A DNA stretch of 64,000 bases from Heloderma charlesbogerti (GCA_026122225.1 JANEZZ010002887.1:1054001-1118000); one strand, 5' to 3'; shown: positions 31,690 through 43,290, counted from the first letter of the stretch. Numbers and translations: made by a program. Notes: a model not told the origin generated them from the letters alone.

Positions 31690-34600
31690 GTTGTTGTTGT
31701 TGTTCAGTCGTTCAGTCGTGTCCGACTCTTCGTGACCCCATGGACCATAGCACGCCAGGCCTTCCTGTCCTGCACTCTCTCCCGGAGCGTGCTCAAGTTC
31801 ATATTCATTGCATCCGTGATGCTATCTAGCCATCTCATCCTCTGTCGTCCCCTTCTCCTTTTGCCTTCAGTCTTTCCCAGCATCAGGGTCTTTTCCAGAG
31901 AGTTTTCTCTTCGCATTAGGTGGCCAAAATATTGGAGCTTCAGCTTCAGTATCTGTCCTTCCAATGAGCAGTCAGGGTTGATTTCCTTTAGGATGGACTG
32001 ATTTGACCTCCTTGCAGTCCAGGGGACTCGTAAGAGTCTTCTCCAGCACCACAGTTCGAAAGCATCAATTCTTCGGCGCTCAGCCTTCCTTACAGTCCAG
32101 CTCTCACAGCCATACGTTACTACTGGGAAAACCATAACTTTGATTAGACGGACCTTTGTCGGCAAGGTGATGTCTCTGCTTCTTACTATGCTGTCTAGGT
32201 TTGCCATAGCTTTCCTCCCAAGGAGCAAGCGTCTTTTAATTTCATGGCTACAGTCACCGTCTGCGGTGATCTTGGAGCCCAGGAAAGTAAAATCTGTCAC
32301 TGCTTCCATTTCTTCCCCTTCTATATGCCAGGAAGTGATAGGGCCAGATGCCATGATCTTAGTTTTTTTAATGTTGAGTTTCAAACCAGCTTTTGCACTC
32401 TCCTCTTTCACCCTCAACAAGAGGCTCTTGAGATCCTCTTCGCTTTCTGCCATTAGGGTGGTATCGTCTGCATATCGGAGGTTGTTGATAATTCTCCCGG
32501 CAATCTTAATTCCGACCTCTGATTCATCCAACCCGGCATTTCTCATGATGTACTCTGCATATAAGTTAAATAAGCAGGGTGACAATATGCAGCCTTGTCG
32601 TACTCCTTTCCCAATTTTGAACCACTCGGTTGTTCCATGTGTGGTTCTTACTGTTGCTTCTTGACCCTCGTACAGGTTTCTCAGGAGACAGGTAAGGTGG
32701 TCTGGTACTCCCATCACTTTAAGAATTTGCCACAGTTTGTTGTGATCCACACAATCAAAGGCTTTAGCGTAGTCAATGAAGCAGAAATAGACGTTTTTCT
32801 GGAATTCTCTTGCTTTCTCCATGATGCAGCGAATGTTGGCGATTTGATCTCTCGTTCCTCTGCCTCTTCTAAACCCAGCTTGTACTTCCGGTAGTTCTCG
32901 GTTCGCATACTGCTGAAGCCTAGCTTGTAGGATTTTGAGCATCACCTTGCTGGCATGTGAAATGAGCGCAATTGTGCGGTAGTTTGAACACTCTTTGGCG
33001 TTGCCCTTCTTTGGAATTGGAATGTAAACTGACCTTTTCCAGTCTTGTGGCCACTGTTGAGTGTTCCAAATGTGTTGGCATATTGAATGCAGCACTTTAA
33101 CAGCATCATCTTTTAGGATTTTAAATAGCTCGGCTGGAATACTGTCATCTCCGCTAGCTTTGTTGTTACTAATGCTTCCTAAGGCCCACTTGACTTCACT
33201 CTCGAGGATGTCCGGCTCAAGTTCAGTGACCGCACTATCATGGCTATCAGGGACATTCAGATCTTTCCTGTATAGTTCTTCTGTGTATTCTTGCCACCTC
33301 TTCTTAATCTCATCTGCTTCTGTTAGGTCCCTGCCTTCTTTGTCCTTTATCATGCCCGTCTTTGCACAAAACGTTCCCTTGAGATCTCCAATTTTCTTGA
33401 AGAGATCTCTAGTCTTTCCCATTCTGTTGTTTTCCTCGATTTCTTTGCATTGTTCATTTAAGAAGGCCTTCTTGTCTCTCCTTGCTATTCTCTGGAACTC
33501 TGCATTCAGTTGGGTATATCTTCCCCTTTCTCCCTTGCTTTTCGTTTCCCTTCTTTCGTGAGCTACTTGTAAAGCCTCCTCAGACAGCCACTTGGCTTTC
33601 TTGCATTTCTTTTTCTTTGGGATGGATTTCGTTGCTGCCTCCTGAACAATGTTACGGACCTCCGTCCATAGTTCCTCAGGCACTCTGTCTATCAGGTCTA
33701 ATCCCTGAAATCTATTCCTCACCTCCACTGTATATTCATCAGGGTATGATTTAGGTCATACCTGAACGGTTTAGTGGTTTTCCCGACGTTCTTCAATTTC
33801 AGCCAAAATTTTGCAAGAAGCAGCTCATGATCTGAGCCACAGTCAGCTCCAGGTCTTGTTTTTACTGACTGTATGGAGCTTCTCCATCTTTGGCTGCAAA
33901 GGACATAATCAATCTGATTTCGATATTGACCATCTGGTGACGTCCATGTGTAGAGTCGCCTCTTGTGCTGTTGGAAAAGAGTGTTTGCTATGATCAGCAT
34001 GTTCTCTTGGCAAAACTCTATTAGCTTTTGTCCTGCTTCATTTTGTACACCAAGGCCATGCCTGCCTGTTATCCCGGTGATTTCTTGACTTCCTACTTTA
34101 GCATTCCAATCCCCTATGATGAAGAGGACATCTTTTTTTGGTGTTAGTTCTAGAAGGTGTTGTAGGTCTTCATAGAACCAATCAACCTCAGCTTCTTCGG
34201 CCTCAGTGGTTGGGGCATAGACTTGAATTACTGTGATGTTGAATGGTTTGCCTTGGATTCGTACTGAGATCATTCTATCATTTTTAAGATTGTACCCCAG
34301 TACTGCTTTTCCCACCCTTTTGTTGACTATGAGTGCTACTCCATTTCTTCTAAGGGATTCTTGCCCACAATAGTAGATATGATGGTCACCTGAATTAAAT
34401 TCGCCCATGCCTGTCCATTTGAGTTCGCTGATTCCCAAGATGTCGATGTTCAATCTTGCCATCTCATGTTTGACCACCTCCAACTTACCTTGATTCATTG
34501 ATCTGACATTCCAGGTTCCTAAACAATATTGTTCTTTACAGCATCGTATTTTCTTTTCACCGCCAGACACATCCACAGCTGAGTGTCCTTTCGGCTTTGG

Positions 34601-34911
34601 CCCAGCCGCTTCACTCTTTCTGGCGCTACTTGGAAATACCCTCTGCTCTTCCCCAGTAGCATATTGGACACCTTCCGACCTGAGGGGCTCATCTTCCGGC
34701 GTCATCTCTTTTAGCCTTGTGATACGTTCCATGGGGTTTTCTTGGCAAGAATACTGGAGTGGGTTGCCATTTCCTTCTCCAGTGGACCACATTTTGTCAG
34801 AACTCTCTGCCATGACCTGTCCGTCTTGGGTGGCCCTGCACGGCATAGCTTATGGCTTCACTGAGTTACGCAAGCCCCTTCGCCACAACAAGGCAGTGAT
34901 CCATGAAGGGG
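31690..34911 (-). mobile_element. BovB (RTE clade) LINE, full length, nested in CR1
   Basis: 3222 bp, flanked by the perfect 12-bp duplication 'tccacttcctat' (31678-31689 and 34912-34923), which is CR1 sequence. The 5' end ('ccccttcatggatcactgcc' on the minus strand) coincides with that of the other full copy (52271-55490). The 3' end is the CAA repeat after 'cggacacgactgaacgactg'. Differences from the other copy are a few per hundred bases where compared by eye. Confidence 0.95.
31704..34846 (-). pseudogene. BovB ORF (endonuclease-RT), one frameshift
   Basis: The single BovB protein carries an N-terminal region from 34846 ('MPCRATQDGQVMAES'), an APE endonuclease ('NIDILGISELKWTG', 'VIQVYAPTT', 'IIGDWNAKVGS', 'GSDHELLLAKF'), a linker rich in Lys/Arg, reverse transcriptase (motif A 'FIDYAKAFDCVDH', motif B 'GVRQGCILSP', 'YADD' at about 32463-32474) and a C-terminal domain ending 'GVTKSRTRLND'. 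The frame is open from 34846 to about 33745 and from 33728 to 31704. A one-base deletion at about 33741-33750, seen against the other copy, separates them. It is otherwise intact, so loss of function is recent. Confidence 0.9.
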
Positions 34912-35986
34912 TCCACTTCCTATATATGTCCCTTTTTTGTTTTCAGGTCATCTCTTAGCTTTTTGTGAAGCCACATTGGCTTCTTCTGTTGTCTTCCACC
35001 TTTTTTCTTGTTGGAATTGTTTGTAATTGTGCCTTGAGAATTTCCATTTTTAAAAGCTCCCACCCATCTTGGACTCCTTTTCTCGTTAGCATTGCTTGCC
35101 ATGGGACCTTACTGATCATTGTTCTGAGTTTATTAAAACAGGCTTTTCTAAAATCCAGGGTACGCGTTTGACTACACTTGGCTTTTGCTTCCCTTAGAAC
35201 CAAGAACTCAAGTACAACATGGTCGCTTTCCCCCAGAGTTCCTGTAACTGCTACTTGATCCACTAAGTCATCTCTGTTGGTTAGGATCAAGTCAAGGATA
35301 GCCAATCCTCTAGTTCCTTCCTCTACTTTCTGTAGGAGGAAGTTATCCGCCACACAAGTCAGGAATTTCCTGGAGGGGCCATGTTTTGCAGAATTTGTCT
35401 CCCAACAAATATCGGGGAAATGGAAGTCCCCCATTACTACTACATCATGCTTCCTTGAAACATTAGCTATTTGTTTTTCAAAAGTTTCATCCTCGTCTTC
35501 TCCTTGATTTGGTGGCCGGTAGTAGACTCCGACCATCAGGTTCCTTTTATTCTTTGCTCCAATTATTTTGATCCAGATGCTCTCGATGGGGCTACCAAGC
35601 TCATCCTCCTGTATTTCTGTGCATATATGTATTTTTCACATGCAGTGCAACCCCACCTCCCTTTCTGTTCCTCCTGTTCTTTTTGAACAAGTTATATCCT
35701 TCAATTGCTGTATTCCAGTCATGAGAGTCATCCCACCAAGTCTCAGTTACACCTATCAAGTCATAATTTCCCTCTTGTATTAAGAGTTCAAGTTCATTCT
35801 GTTTGTTTCCCATACTCTGGGCATTAGTATATAGACATCGAAGACTATGTGCTTCATAGTCTGGCTTTCTTCCTACATGTGTCTGAAGGCTATTATTGGG
35901 CACTATTAGAGCTGTGCTGTCCGTTGCAGTGCATGAGCCTATGTCCATTGTTACCCCGAACTTTACATTTCCCTTCCCCGAAGGAT

Positions 35987-36998
35987 TCAGTTTAAAGCCC
36001 TCCTGATGAAGTTCTTCATGCTGTGGCCAAACACATTCTTCCCATCCTTTGTGAGGTGCAACCCATCCCTTCCAAACAGCCCACCTTCCAGGAAGTATAG
36101 CCCGTGGTCCCAGAATCCAAATCTCTCTTGTCGGCACCACCTTCGTAGCCAGTCATTCACCCGGAGTATTTTTCGTTCCCTTTCTATCCCTCTTCTTACT
36201 ACTGGAAGTATGGATGAGAAAACTATCTGGGCCCCGAAGTTCTTGAGTTTCCTTCCCAAAGCTTCAAAGTCTGACGTGATTTCTTTGTAGCTCCGCTTGG
36301 CGGTATCACTTGTTCCCACATGGATGAGAAGAAAGGGATACCTGTCAGTGGGCTTTATGAGTGCAGGCAACCTTTCAGTCACGTCTCTAATCTGTCCTCC
36401 TGGGAGACAACATACCTGACGAGTCCACAGGTCTTTGTGACATACTTGGGTCTCAATCCCACATGGCAAGGAGTCTCCCACTACTACCACTCTTCTCTTC
36501 TTCTTGTTGTAGGCCTGGATTTCATCACCTCTGTCTGACTGACCTTCAGTCTCTTGCTCACTCTCATGCAGGTTCTGCAGGCTCACCTCCAGTCTCATCT
36601 GCAAGTACCTGGAATCGGTTCCACAGCTCCACTGCTTCCACTGGTGCAGAGTGGCGTCTAGTTCTTCTTCTCCTCCTAACTGTCACCCTTTTCCAAGGAG
36701 TATCCTCTACTCCATTTTTCTTCACCTCAGCATTTCCCACTGCCTCATCTTGCTGTTGCTCTTCAAGCTTCTAGTCTTCCCTTTGCTGCTGTAGTTCCCC
36801 CATTCTGTCCAAGAACTCTTCGTGTTCTCTTATTCCCCGGAGGGTTGACAGTCGCTGCTCCAGTCCACTTACTTTTTCTTCCAGCAGCGTGATCAACTTG
36901 CACTTGTTGCAGGTGTAGGCCATGTTGTTCTCAGGCAAGAAAACAAACATTGCACACACCTTGCAGGTCACCACCACTGGAGAGTCTTGCATTTCCAT
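35987..36998 (-). pseudogene. CR1 ORF1 with Zn-finger, coiled coil and SGNH esterase
   Basis: ORF1 proteins bind LINE RNA. The N-terminal part (from 36998) shows a C-x2-C...C-x2-C zinc-ribbon-like motif ('CKVC' and 'CNKC') and a leucine-rich coiled coil ('LLEEKVSGLEQRLSTL'). A TAG at 36771 interrupts it, and a frameshift near 36560 joins a second frame (35987-36604). That second part is an SGNH/GDSL hydrolase: block I 'VVVVGDSLPCGI', 'GGQIRDV', block III 'HVGTSD' (Asn expected, Ser seen), and a block V 'DGLHLT' with the Asp-x-x-His pair. It ends 'FIRRALN', and ORF2 follows directly. Confidence 0.85.
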
Positions 36999-37099
36999 AG
37001 CCTCTTTCCCTTTTTGTGTCTAGCTTTGTGATTGTTCTAGACTAACCTGTGCCTGCTCCTCTACTCAGTAGAGGTTAAAAGCAGAGTCCCACTTTTAGC

Positions 37100-37593
37100 C
37101 TTTGTCTCCTTTATCTCTTCTACCACTGCAGCTCCCCTGGCCAACTCCTGTTTGCTCCCCCTGTACACTCGCTCTGGTCGCTTGCTCTCTGGAAGCTTGC
37201 TTGCTTCTGTAGTCCCTGGACCAGCTGGAGCAGCTTGCTCTGCACTGCTCCGCTGGGAGGCGGGAAACAGACTGAAGCTTCCCGCCCACTCAGCTGCTGG
37301 GAGTACTCAGGCCACCCCACCCCCCCAATTCAGTGGGAGCTCTCAGAAGCACCTGGTGAGCTCACAGCCACTCAGAAGGATAAAGGGCAGCCCCCTGGGC
37401 TTCCTGCAGCCCACTTACCTCTTAGCCTCTGTCTCCTTTGTCTCTTCTACCACTGCAGCTCCCCTGGCCAACTCCTGTTTGCTCCCCCTGTTCGCTCCCC
37501 TGGTCGCTCGCTCTCTGGGAGCTTGCTTGTTTCTGTAGTCCCTGGATCAGCTGGAGCAGCTTGCTCTGCTCTGCTCAGCTGGGTGGCGGGAAA
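37100..37593 (-). promoter_or_regulatory. CR1 5' UTR with tandem promoter-like units
   Basis: Two G+C-rich units repeat with a period of about 327 bp. The block from 37104 ('gtctcctttatctcttctac' through 'ctggagcagcttgctctgc', 'gaggcggg') recurs from 37431 to 37590 with few changes. Tandem 5' units are known as promoter monomers in other LINEs, such as mouse L1. Promoter function here is inferred from position at the 5' end only. Confidence 0.6.
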
Positions 37594-38534
37594 ATTTATT
37601 ATTTATAATAATAATACAATTATTATTATTATTTCAGTTTAAGAGTCACCTTATAGCCGATGCTTGCAAGATGACATAAATAATACAAGCAAACACAATA
37701 AAACCAGTGATAACACACACTAAAAGAATTGTTTTAAAAGCAGCAACAATAATTCAAAATAACTTAGATAAATAACTGAGCAGTTAAAACATAAAGATGA
37801 TTTCAAAATGCAGTTTTAAACATAACATTAAAAATAAAGCAAGCCACATTTAAAAATTATTTTTAAAGGGCTGGGAGAATAAAAAGGTCTTTGCCTGGCA
37901 TTGAAAAGTCAATAACGTAGGTGCCAAGGGGACCTCTCTAGGGAGGGCATTTTACAATTTGGGGCCACTGCAGAAAAGGCCTGTTCATAAGTGGTCACCC
38001 ACTGAAACTCAGCACATGGGGACAGTCTGAGAGGAGCTTGCAAAAGGTTGTTAACGAAGAAGTGAGACAGGCCCCACTTGGTAGGGAGTTCTAGTGCCTA
38101 GGCTCAGCCACCAAAAAAAGCCCTCTGCCTAATCCCAACTAAGCATATTTCTAGGGTTCTTGGGACACAGAAGAGGGCCTCCACAAGATGGTTTTTGTAA
38201 GCGGACAGGTTCATATGGGGGAAGGCAGTCTTTCAGTTATTCCGGTCCTAATCCATTCAGTACTTTAAAGGTCATCTTTAAATTGAATTTAAATGTAAAT
38301 TGAATTGTGCCTGGAAACAGATAGGATGCCAGTACAGTTGCTTCAACAAGGCAGACACATTCTGGACAAACAAAACCACTGCATTCTGGACCAATTAAAG
38401 TTTCTGGATACTGATGAAAGGCAGCCCTATGTAGGGGACATTGTAAGAATCCAGGTGTGATGTAACTAAGGCATGTGTCTCCCTGGCCAGATCTGCATTC
38501 TCCAAGAATGGATGCCAACATCGAAGGTCATGGC
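37594..38534 (-). mobile_element. L2-type LINE 3' fragment
   Basis: On the minus strand 'MTFKVLNGLGPE' near 38240-38290 and diverged continuations ('LPPYEPV'-like, then a 'LWNSLP'-like block around 38060-38110) fit the C-terminal end of L2-clade ORF2. An A/T-rich 3' UTR with ATT repeats follows at 37594-37640. Many frame breaks. The CR1 at its left appears to have landed in or next to this tail. Confidence 0.5.
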
Positions 38535-38730
38535 TGGGGCTTTCTTCACACAGAGCTTTTATCCTGCTATTGAGATTGCTCACTCACAGATGTTTGCAGG
38601 CCCTTTAGATGATGTCGTCAACCTCCAGGGTGTCCCCTGCACTAAAATGCCCCTTGTTCCATTTTTAAATAGATTGCAGATAGCCCCATTTTAAATGCAG
38701 GATTTTAGGCTGGTGTACAGATGCCCTGGG
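38535..38730. mobile_element. MITE family D, complete
   Basis: 'ggggctttcttcacacagagc' at the left is matched by 'ggctggtgtacagatgccc' at the right. The centre ('gctattgagattgctcactc', 'gcaggccctttagatgat', 'gtcaacctccaggg') is shared with 39893-40545. Confidence 0.6.
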
Positions 38731-39651
38731 TCCTGGAGAAGCCCCAAGATACAAATCTGTGTTTTCAAGGGAAGGGCTACCGCACCCAACATCAGTTGAA
38801 CCCCAGTTCTTCAGTCAGCTCTCTTGACCAAGAGCACCTCTGTGTTGTTTGGATTCAGATTCGATTTCTTAGCCTATATACAGTCCATTCCTAGCTCCCA
38901 TCCTTCTCACAACGCAGGCTACAGCCCAGAGCCTGACTCTGAGGAGAGCTCATTTGCTCATCTGGAGACATCGCCAATGGCAAGTTTGTGCATGCTCATT
39001 GCCACATTGAGGGATTCAGCTTTTAGCATGTGTTGGCAAGCTCCGGAAAAATGGGGTCCTGCCCGTTAGTGCTATGAAAGCCAAATCCAGCACATGGCAG
39101 CGGATTAACATAACTGGCGACCATACTTTTCAAGTGGCTATTATGCTCCAAGATGTTCATGTGACAAGAAGTATTATAAGTCCCACTTTATTTGGATTGC
39201 CATTGGTGACCAGCATAAGCAATCAGTGGGCTATCACTTTGTTAGCCATTTTGACCTTTCAGGTGATAATGAAATACAAATGGAAATAAAGCACACACAC
39301 ATTTCCCTTAGTACGAAATAGGGAAAAAACATTTACTATCATAATAGTCACGGACATTCTTCCTTCCCATGAAATGGCAGGCAAGCATCAAAAGCTTTAT
39401 TACTGCCCCACTGCTCTGTAGTGTAAACCAATATAAACATCCCCTAAAACCACTATATGACTGACTAATATCACTTTACTTGGTGGACCTCCAGATGTAG
39501 CTCTGCATCATATTGCAAGTTCTCCATGCTAATGACTTCATTATATATTGTTACATGCTCCCTGCTTCCTTGAGTGGCAAAAAGGCTCCCACGTGCATTT
39601 GGTTTCCTTTGGGAGGAGAGATCACGAAAGACTTAAGGCATTTATGTAATA
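38731..39651. other. Unassigned, with L2 3'-UTR-like segment at the start
   Basis: 38810-38890 ('gaccaagagcacctctgtg', 'ttggattcagattcgatttc') resembles squamate L2 3' regions. From there to 39651 nothing is recognised. Confidence 0.35.
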
Positions 39652-39747
39652 CAGCCTTCTGCAACCTGGTGTCCTCCAGATGTGTTGGACCGCAATTCTC
39701 CTAATTCACCAACACATCTGGAGGACACCAAGCTGGGGAAGGCAGAT
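39652..39747. mobile_element. Fold-back MITE, family A
   Basis: 'cagccttctgcaacctggtg' and 'cctccagatgtgttgg' are complemented by 'ccaacacatctggaggacacc' and 'gctggggaaggca'. Short loop. Confidence 0.7.
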
Positions 39748-39892
39748 GTAATATTTGGGTTTATTTACAGATGTACCCGTTGAACCTCAATGGAAGCCCA
39801 GGCTAGCACACCTACCAAGCAGCAAGTCCACAGCCCTCCATCAGATCCCCAGAAAGCCTGTTCCAAAGTCCAGTGAAGACACTGAAACTGTG

Positions 39893-40545
39893 GGCTTCTT
39901 CGCTTGGAGCTTTTATCTTGCTATTGAGATTGCTCACTCACAGAAGTTTGCAGGCCCTTTAGATGACATCATCAACCTCCAGGGCACCTCCCGCACTAAA
40001 TGACCTTTATTCCATTTTTAAACAGATCGGAGATAATTTATTTTATTATTTTATTTATTTCATTTCTATACCGCCCAATAGCCAAAGCTCTCTGGGCGGT
40101 TCACAAAAATTAAAACCAAACAACACACAATAAAACAATTTAAAATATACAGAACATTAAAACCACAATATAACAATACAACCACAATAAAACCTATTTT
40201 TTGTTTTGTTTACTCAATGTCTATCTAGTGGAATGGCATGCACACAAAATGAGAAGGTCGATGACAGTTGTAGAACATGACACACACACACAAACAAAAA
40301 GACACTTTTAATAATGAGGTATTAAATTACCCCACTTGTCTTCCACGCCAGTTCCCTCTGTAAAAAAGGAAAAGCAACAAGAAGAGGAGCTAGATCAGTG
40401 AAACATATGGAAGACTCAGATACGGGGAGAAGGAGGGGGGAAAGGAAGCTCATGTAAAGGGAGTCTATTGTGATCCTGCATGTAAAATGGAAGCAGAAAG
40501 CCCCGTTGTAAATGCAGGACTTTAGGCTGGTGTAGAGATGCTCTG
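39893..40545. mobile_element. MITE family D split by an L2 3' end
   Basis: The left part 39893-40035 and right part 40487-40545 together reproduce the sequence order of the intact copy at 38535-38730. The left part ends 'aacagatcggagata' and the right part resumes 'aagccccgttgtaaatgcagg', where the intact copy reads 'gattgcagatagccccat'. The 450 bp between are an L2 tail. Confidence 0.65.
40036..40486 (-). mobile_element. L2-type LINE 3' UTR insertion
   Basis: On the minus strand it ends 'gaaccgcccagagagctttgg', 'ctattgggcggtatagaaatg' and an (ATAAA)-rich tail, the L2 3'-end hairpin and A-rich terminus. 5'-truncated; no coding left. Confidence 0.65.
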
Positions 40546-41332
40546 TGGCTGTTGGCACATTCTTGCACTGTTGGTTTAGAAGAGGCTTGGGGAGTGGCTG
40601 CTGTGGTAAGCCACTTGAAGTTTCTTTTGTGGGGGTGTGGGGAGAGTGGCATATATGTTTTAAAATAAACATAAGATCATGAACAGTAAAAGTGAGCTGG
40701 GGAAACACAGGGTTTTGCCTCTGTTGCCTTGCATAAGATGTCACAATAGCGTTAAGGCCCACATTGCTACTTCTTATGCCATTGCAGCAGTAGTACCAGG
40801 CTCCCCAAAACTTCTGTATCATGAGCAACGGGTTAGATATCTCCCTGAACATGTGATTACTTGTGCAGATCTACTATTGTATAAGTATTTTGTATATTGT
40901 TGTGCAAGTTCACCCTACCAGCCATTCAATTTCCTAAAGTAAAGCCTTTGGATTAGTGGGATTATCTAATAGCATAAGACATTCATGTTTACATTACAAA
41001 AGTTCCAGCATTCCTGCAACTCTTGGTTCCAGCGGAAGTCTTCGAAGGTGAATGGCTCTGACATTTCAAGAAGAAATGGGACTATGAAGAAATAAGAAAA
41101 TAACCAATCGATCTTGAGGTTCTGCTATTGTAAGGCCATTTTATTTCTGGGGCCTTTGAAAAAACGTTATAGCAGTAAAACACTGGTGTCGAAAAACATA
41201 AGGGTGGCCTAGCAAAAGCATTGTGGAAAATGGTAGGCTTTGATTAGAATGGTGTGCACCAAATTTTGATAACCAGACTTGTTTACACACCTATTTTAAG
41301 CAATATTATTTGCTTAACTTCAGCAAGACTTT
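40546..41332. other. Unassigned sequence
   Basis: No gene or repeat recognised; open frames up to 87 codons lack support. Confidence 0.4.
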
Positions 41333-41454
41333 GGCTGAATCTACACATAGCAGTTATACTGTTATCATAACTATTGGTGCCCATTGGGGTCATGTGTACC
41401 AATAGTTATGATAACGGTATGATGACAGTATAACTGCTATGTGTCGATTCAGCC
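41333..41454. mobile_element. Long-hairpin MITE, 122 bp
   Basis: 'ggctgaatctacacatagca', 'gttatactgttatcataac', 'tattggt' are followed after a short loop by the near-exact complement ending 'tgctatgtgtcgattcagcc'. The arms span almost the whole element. No second complete copy was seen in the window. Confidence 0.65.
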
Positions 41455-42814
41455 TTAATTTGAAATAACGGCAACAGTGTAGTGATAGATAGATAATTTT
41501 AACTATGGTCATAGAGCAGCTGTTAAAAATACATAATATGAAAACAAGCTGACAGAAATACATGCTACAAAATATACGTAAGATGGCAGATTCAAATCAG
41601 AACTAACTTGAATGACAGTATCTATTAGTATCAGATGATACTAGAGTGAATTATAATTAGATTTAACCATCTGATTCCTAATAGAACATGCCCGGGCACA
41701 AAGTTCTGCCACCTTAGAAGTAAATTCATTGTTAGAGTCTGAGAGAAGAAGAGAGGAGAAAACTTATCAATCTGCCTGGATGTTTTACTAGAATTGAAGT
41801 AATATAATGGGAGCAAAGTGGTATAGTGGTAAATTCTGAAGTGCCAACACTCATCCTGAGAGTCCCCATAGCCATGCCCCCCAAGGAGAGCCCAAAATTG
41901 CAGACTGCTGTGTGGAGACCTATCAACAAACCAGTTCTAGCAGTTTTCATCTCAAGCTGGTCAAGCTAATGGTCTTAATTGCCCATTCAAAACCAGGCAA
42001 CCCCAAAATACTTTGCATTACAACAGGAAACAATATTGTTGCTGGGAAATTTTATCTCCCCCCCCCCCCAGCCCCGCTACTGTGTGGACTGCAGGTCAGG
42101 GAACAAGGAAGGTTGTTGGGAGGGAACAGATGACATCAGCATCTCTAGTGATAAGAAAGTGCTGGATCCCTGTGAGTTCTGGCCCCACTACACCTCTGAG
42201 TAAAGATGCTTAGAATTGCAGCTGATCACTGTTTATATGGGCTTTCCTCCATTTAACACAGCAACCATAGAAGCCCACCCTGTCCTCCACCTCTGACTTT
42301 GGAGGTGGCTTCAGATGTTCTGGGTGCAATGTAGCTGTTACTAAAGAATTACTGTGGGCTGTGTGGACCCCACAGCACAACATAGAACAGCCATCAGTTG
42401 GGTTGGTTTAGAAGAGCAATGTCAGGGAACAGACGGAATTAGCTTGCTGGATCAAGACCACAGAAATGGTTTCTTCAAGCTGAAAGACTGCCATGAAGGG
42501 AGACACAAATACAAGAGGGGGAGAAAGGACAAATGCAGATTGCTTGAAGGTGTCAGCGAGGACAAACATGGAAATGGGAAATGAGGGAGAAATGAAGGAG
42601 TAGAACAATAGCGGGCCAGGAATATGAACATGTATAAGAATAGAGAGAAGGAGCCAATGCAGAAATTGAGAGAAAGGACAGAAATCAATGCAAAAGAAGA
42701 AGAGCTGGCCTGCCTTTTCACTGCCTGAGGCAAAAAGTCAATCATTCCCCAACCTGTTGGACTCCACTTTTCTTGCAACCCCATTTTAAAAAAAGGACAT
42801 AATTTGTAGCCCGC
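41455..42814. other. Long unassigned stretch
   Basis: About 1.36 kb without a supported gene or repeat. A poly-C run lies at about 42058-42069. Confidence 0.4.
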
Positions 42815-43290
42815 AGTAGCATAGATGGGCAAATCTGCCAAGCTTGGTTTCAGTAAGGTTCTCATTTTTGCAATGCTAAGTTCATTCCATCCTGATTCAG
42901 CATCAGATTCCAAAAACATTTCTTAGTCCACACAAAAATGTGTACGTATTTTTGTGCATCTCATGTTTAAAAAATACACGTTTTGTACACATTTTCCAAA
43001 TGTACACATTTTGTGCATAGTTTTTCAAATGCACATATTTTCTCAATGAATTTTCCAATGAATAAAACATTTTTGCAAACTATATATGTATGTATGTGTG
43101 TGTATGTGATATATGCATTTTTGTGCACATTTTTGCTTTTGTAAACTGCATTGAAAACTTCAGAATTGTATGGATTTCAATGGGTAAATTGCATTCTAGT
43201 TCATGTTTAAGTTCAGAAAGTGTGAATTTGGTTAAGTCCGTATTCAAATGCAAGCCAAACAAAAGTGTCACCCATCTCTACTCAGGGTCA
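42815..43290. mobile_element. AT-rich hAT-like repeat, family F
   Basis: The ends 'catagatgggcaaatc' and 'gtcacccatctctactc' are imperfect inverted repeats around an interior packed with 'tgtgcatttttg'-like units. It resembles 59756-60204. Confidence 0.4.

Larger units (their letters stand above)
29976..35900 (-). pseudogene. CR1 ORF2 (endonuclease-reverse transcriptase), disrupted
   Basis: ORF2 encodes an APE-type endonuclease and reverse transcriptase. The endonuclease start ('LRCLYTNAQSMGNK', 'DLIGVTETWWDDSHDW') lies at 35601-35860. It continues after a frameshift at 34955-35536 with 'VVVMGDFHFPDICW', 'LDLILTNRDD', 'GESDHVVLEF'. The 3222-bp BovB plus duplication interrupts it at 31678-34923. 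RT follows on the far side: 'YLDFSKAFDKVPHDIL', 'GVPQGSVLGPVLFNIF', catalytic 'FADDTKLGG' near 30645, and the C-terminal 'ERVQRRATKMIRGLE' block in the last frame (29976-30530). At least four frame breaks are visible besides the insertion. Confidence 0.85.
29783..37593 (-). mobile_element. CR1 LINE, nearly full length, split by a BovB
   Basis: The 3' end at the left is the CR1 terminus (complement 'attctatgattctatga', preceded by 'aggccccttccaaccct'). The element then contains ORF2, ORF1 and a G+C-rich 5' UTR to about 37593. Removing the inserted BovB and one copy of its target duplication (31690-34923) leaves about 4.6 kb, close to the usual size of a complete CR1. Both flanks are TATTATT-rich, so a target duplication cannot be fixed by eye. 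ORFs carry several frameshifts and stops, more than the BovB inside it, consistent with the CR1 being older. Confidence 0.9.

Noticed and set aside
32140..33561. Plus-strand open frames of 174, 99 and 166 codons
   Set aside because: They are antisense shadows of the BovB ORF and recur at the same place in every BovB copy (for example 52721-54142).
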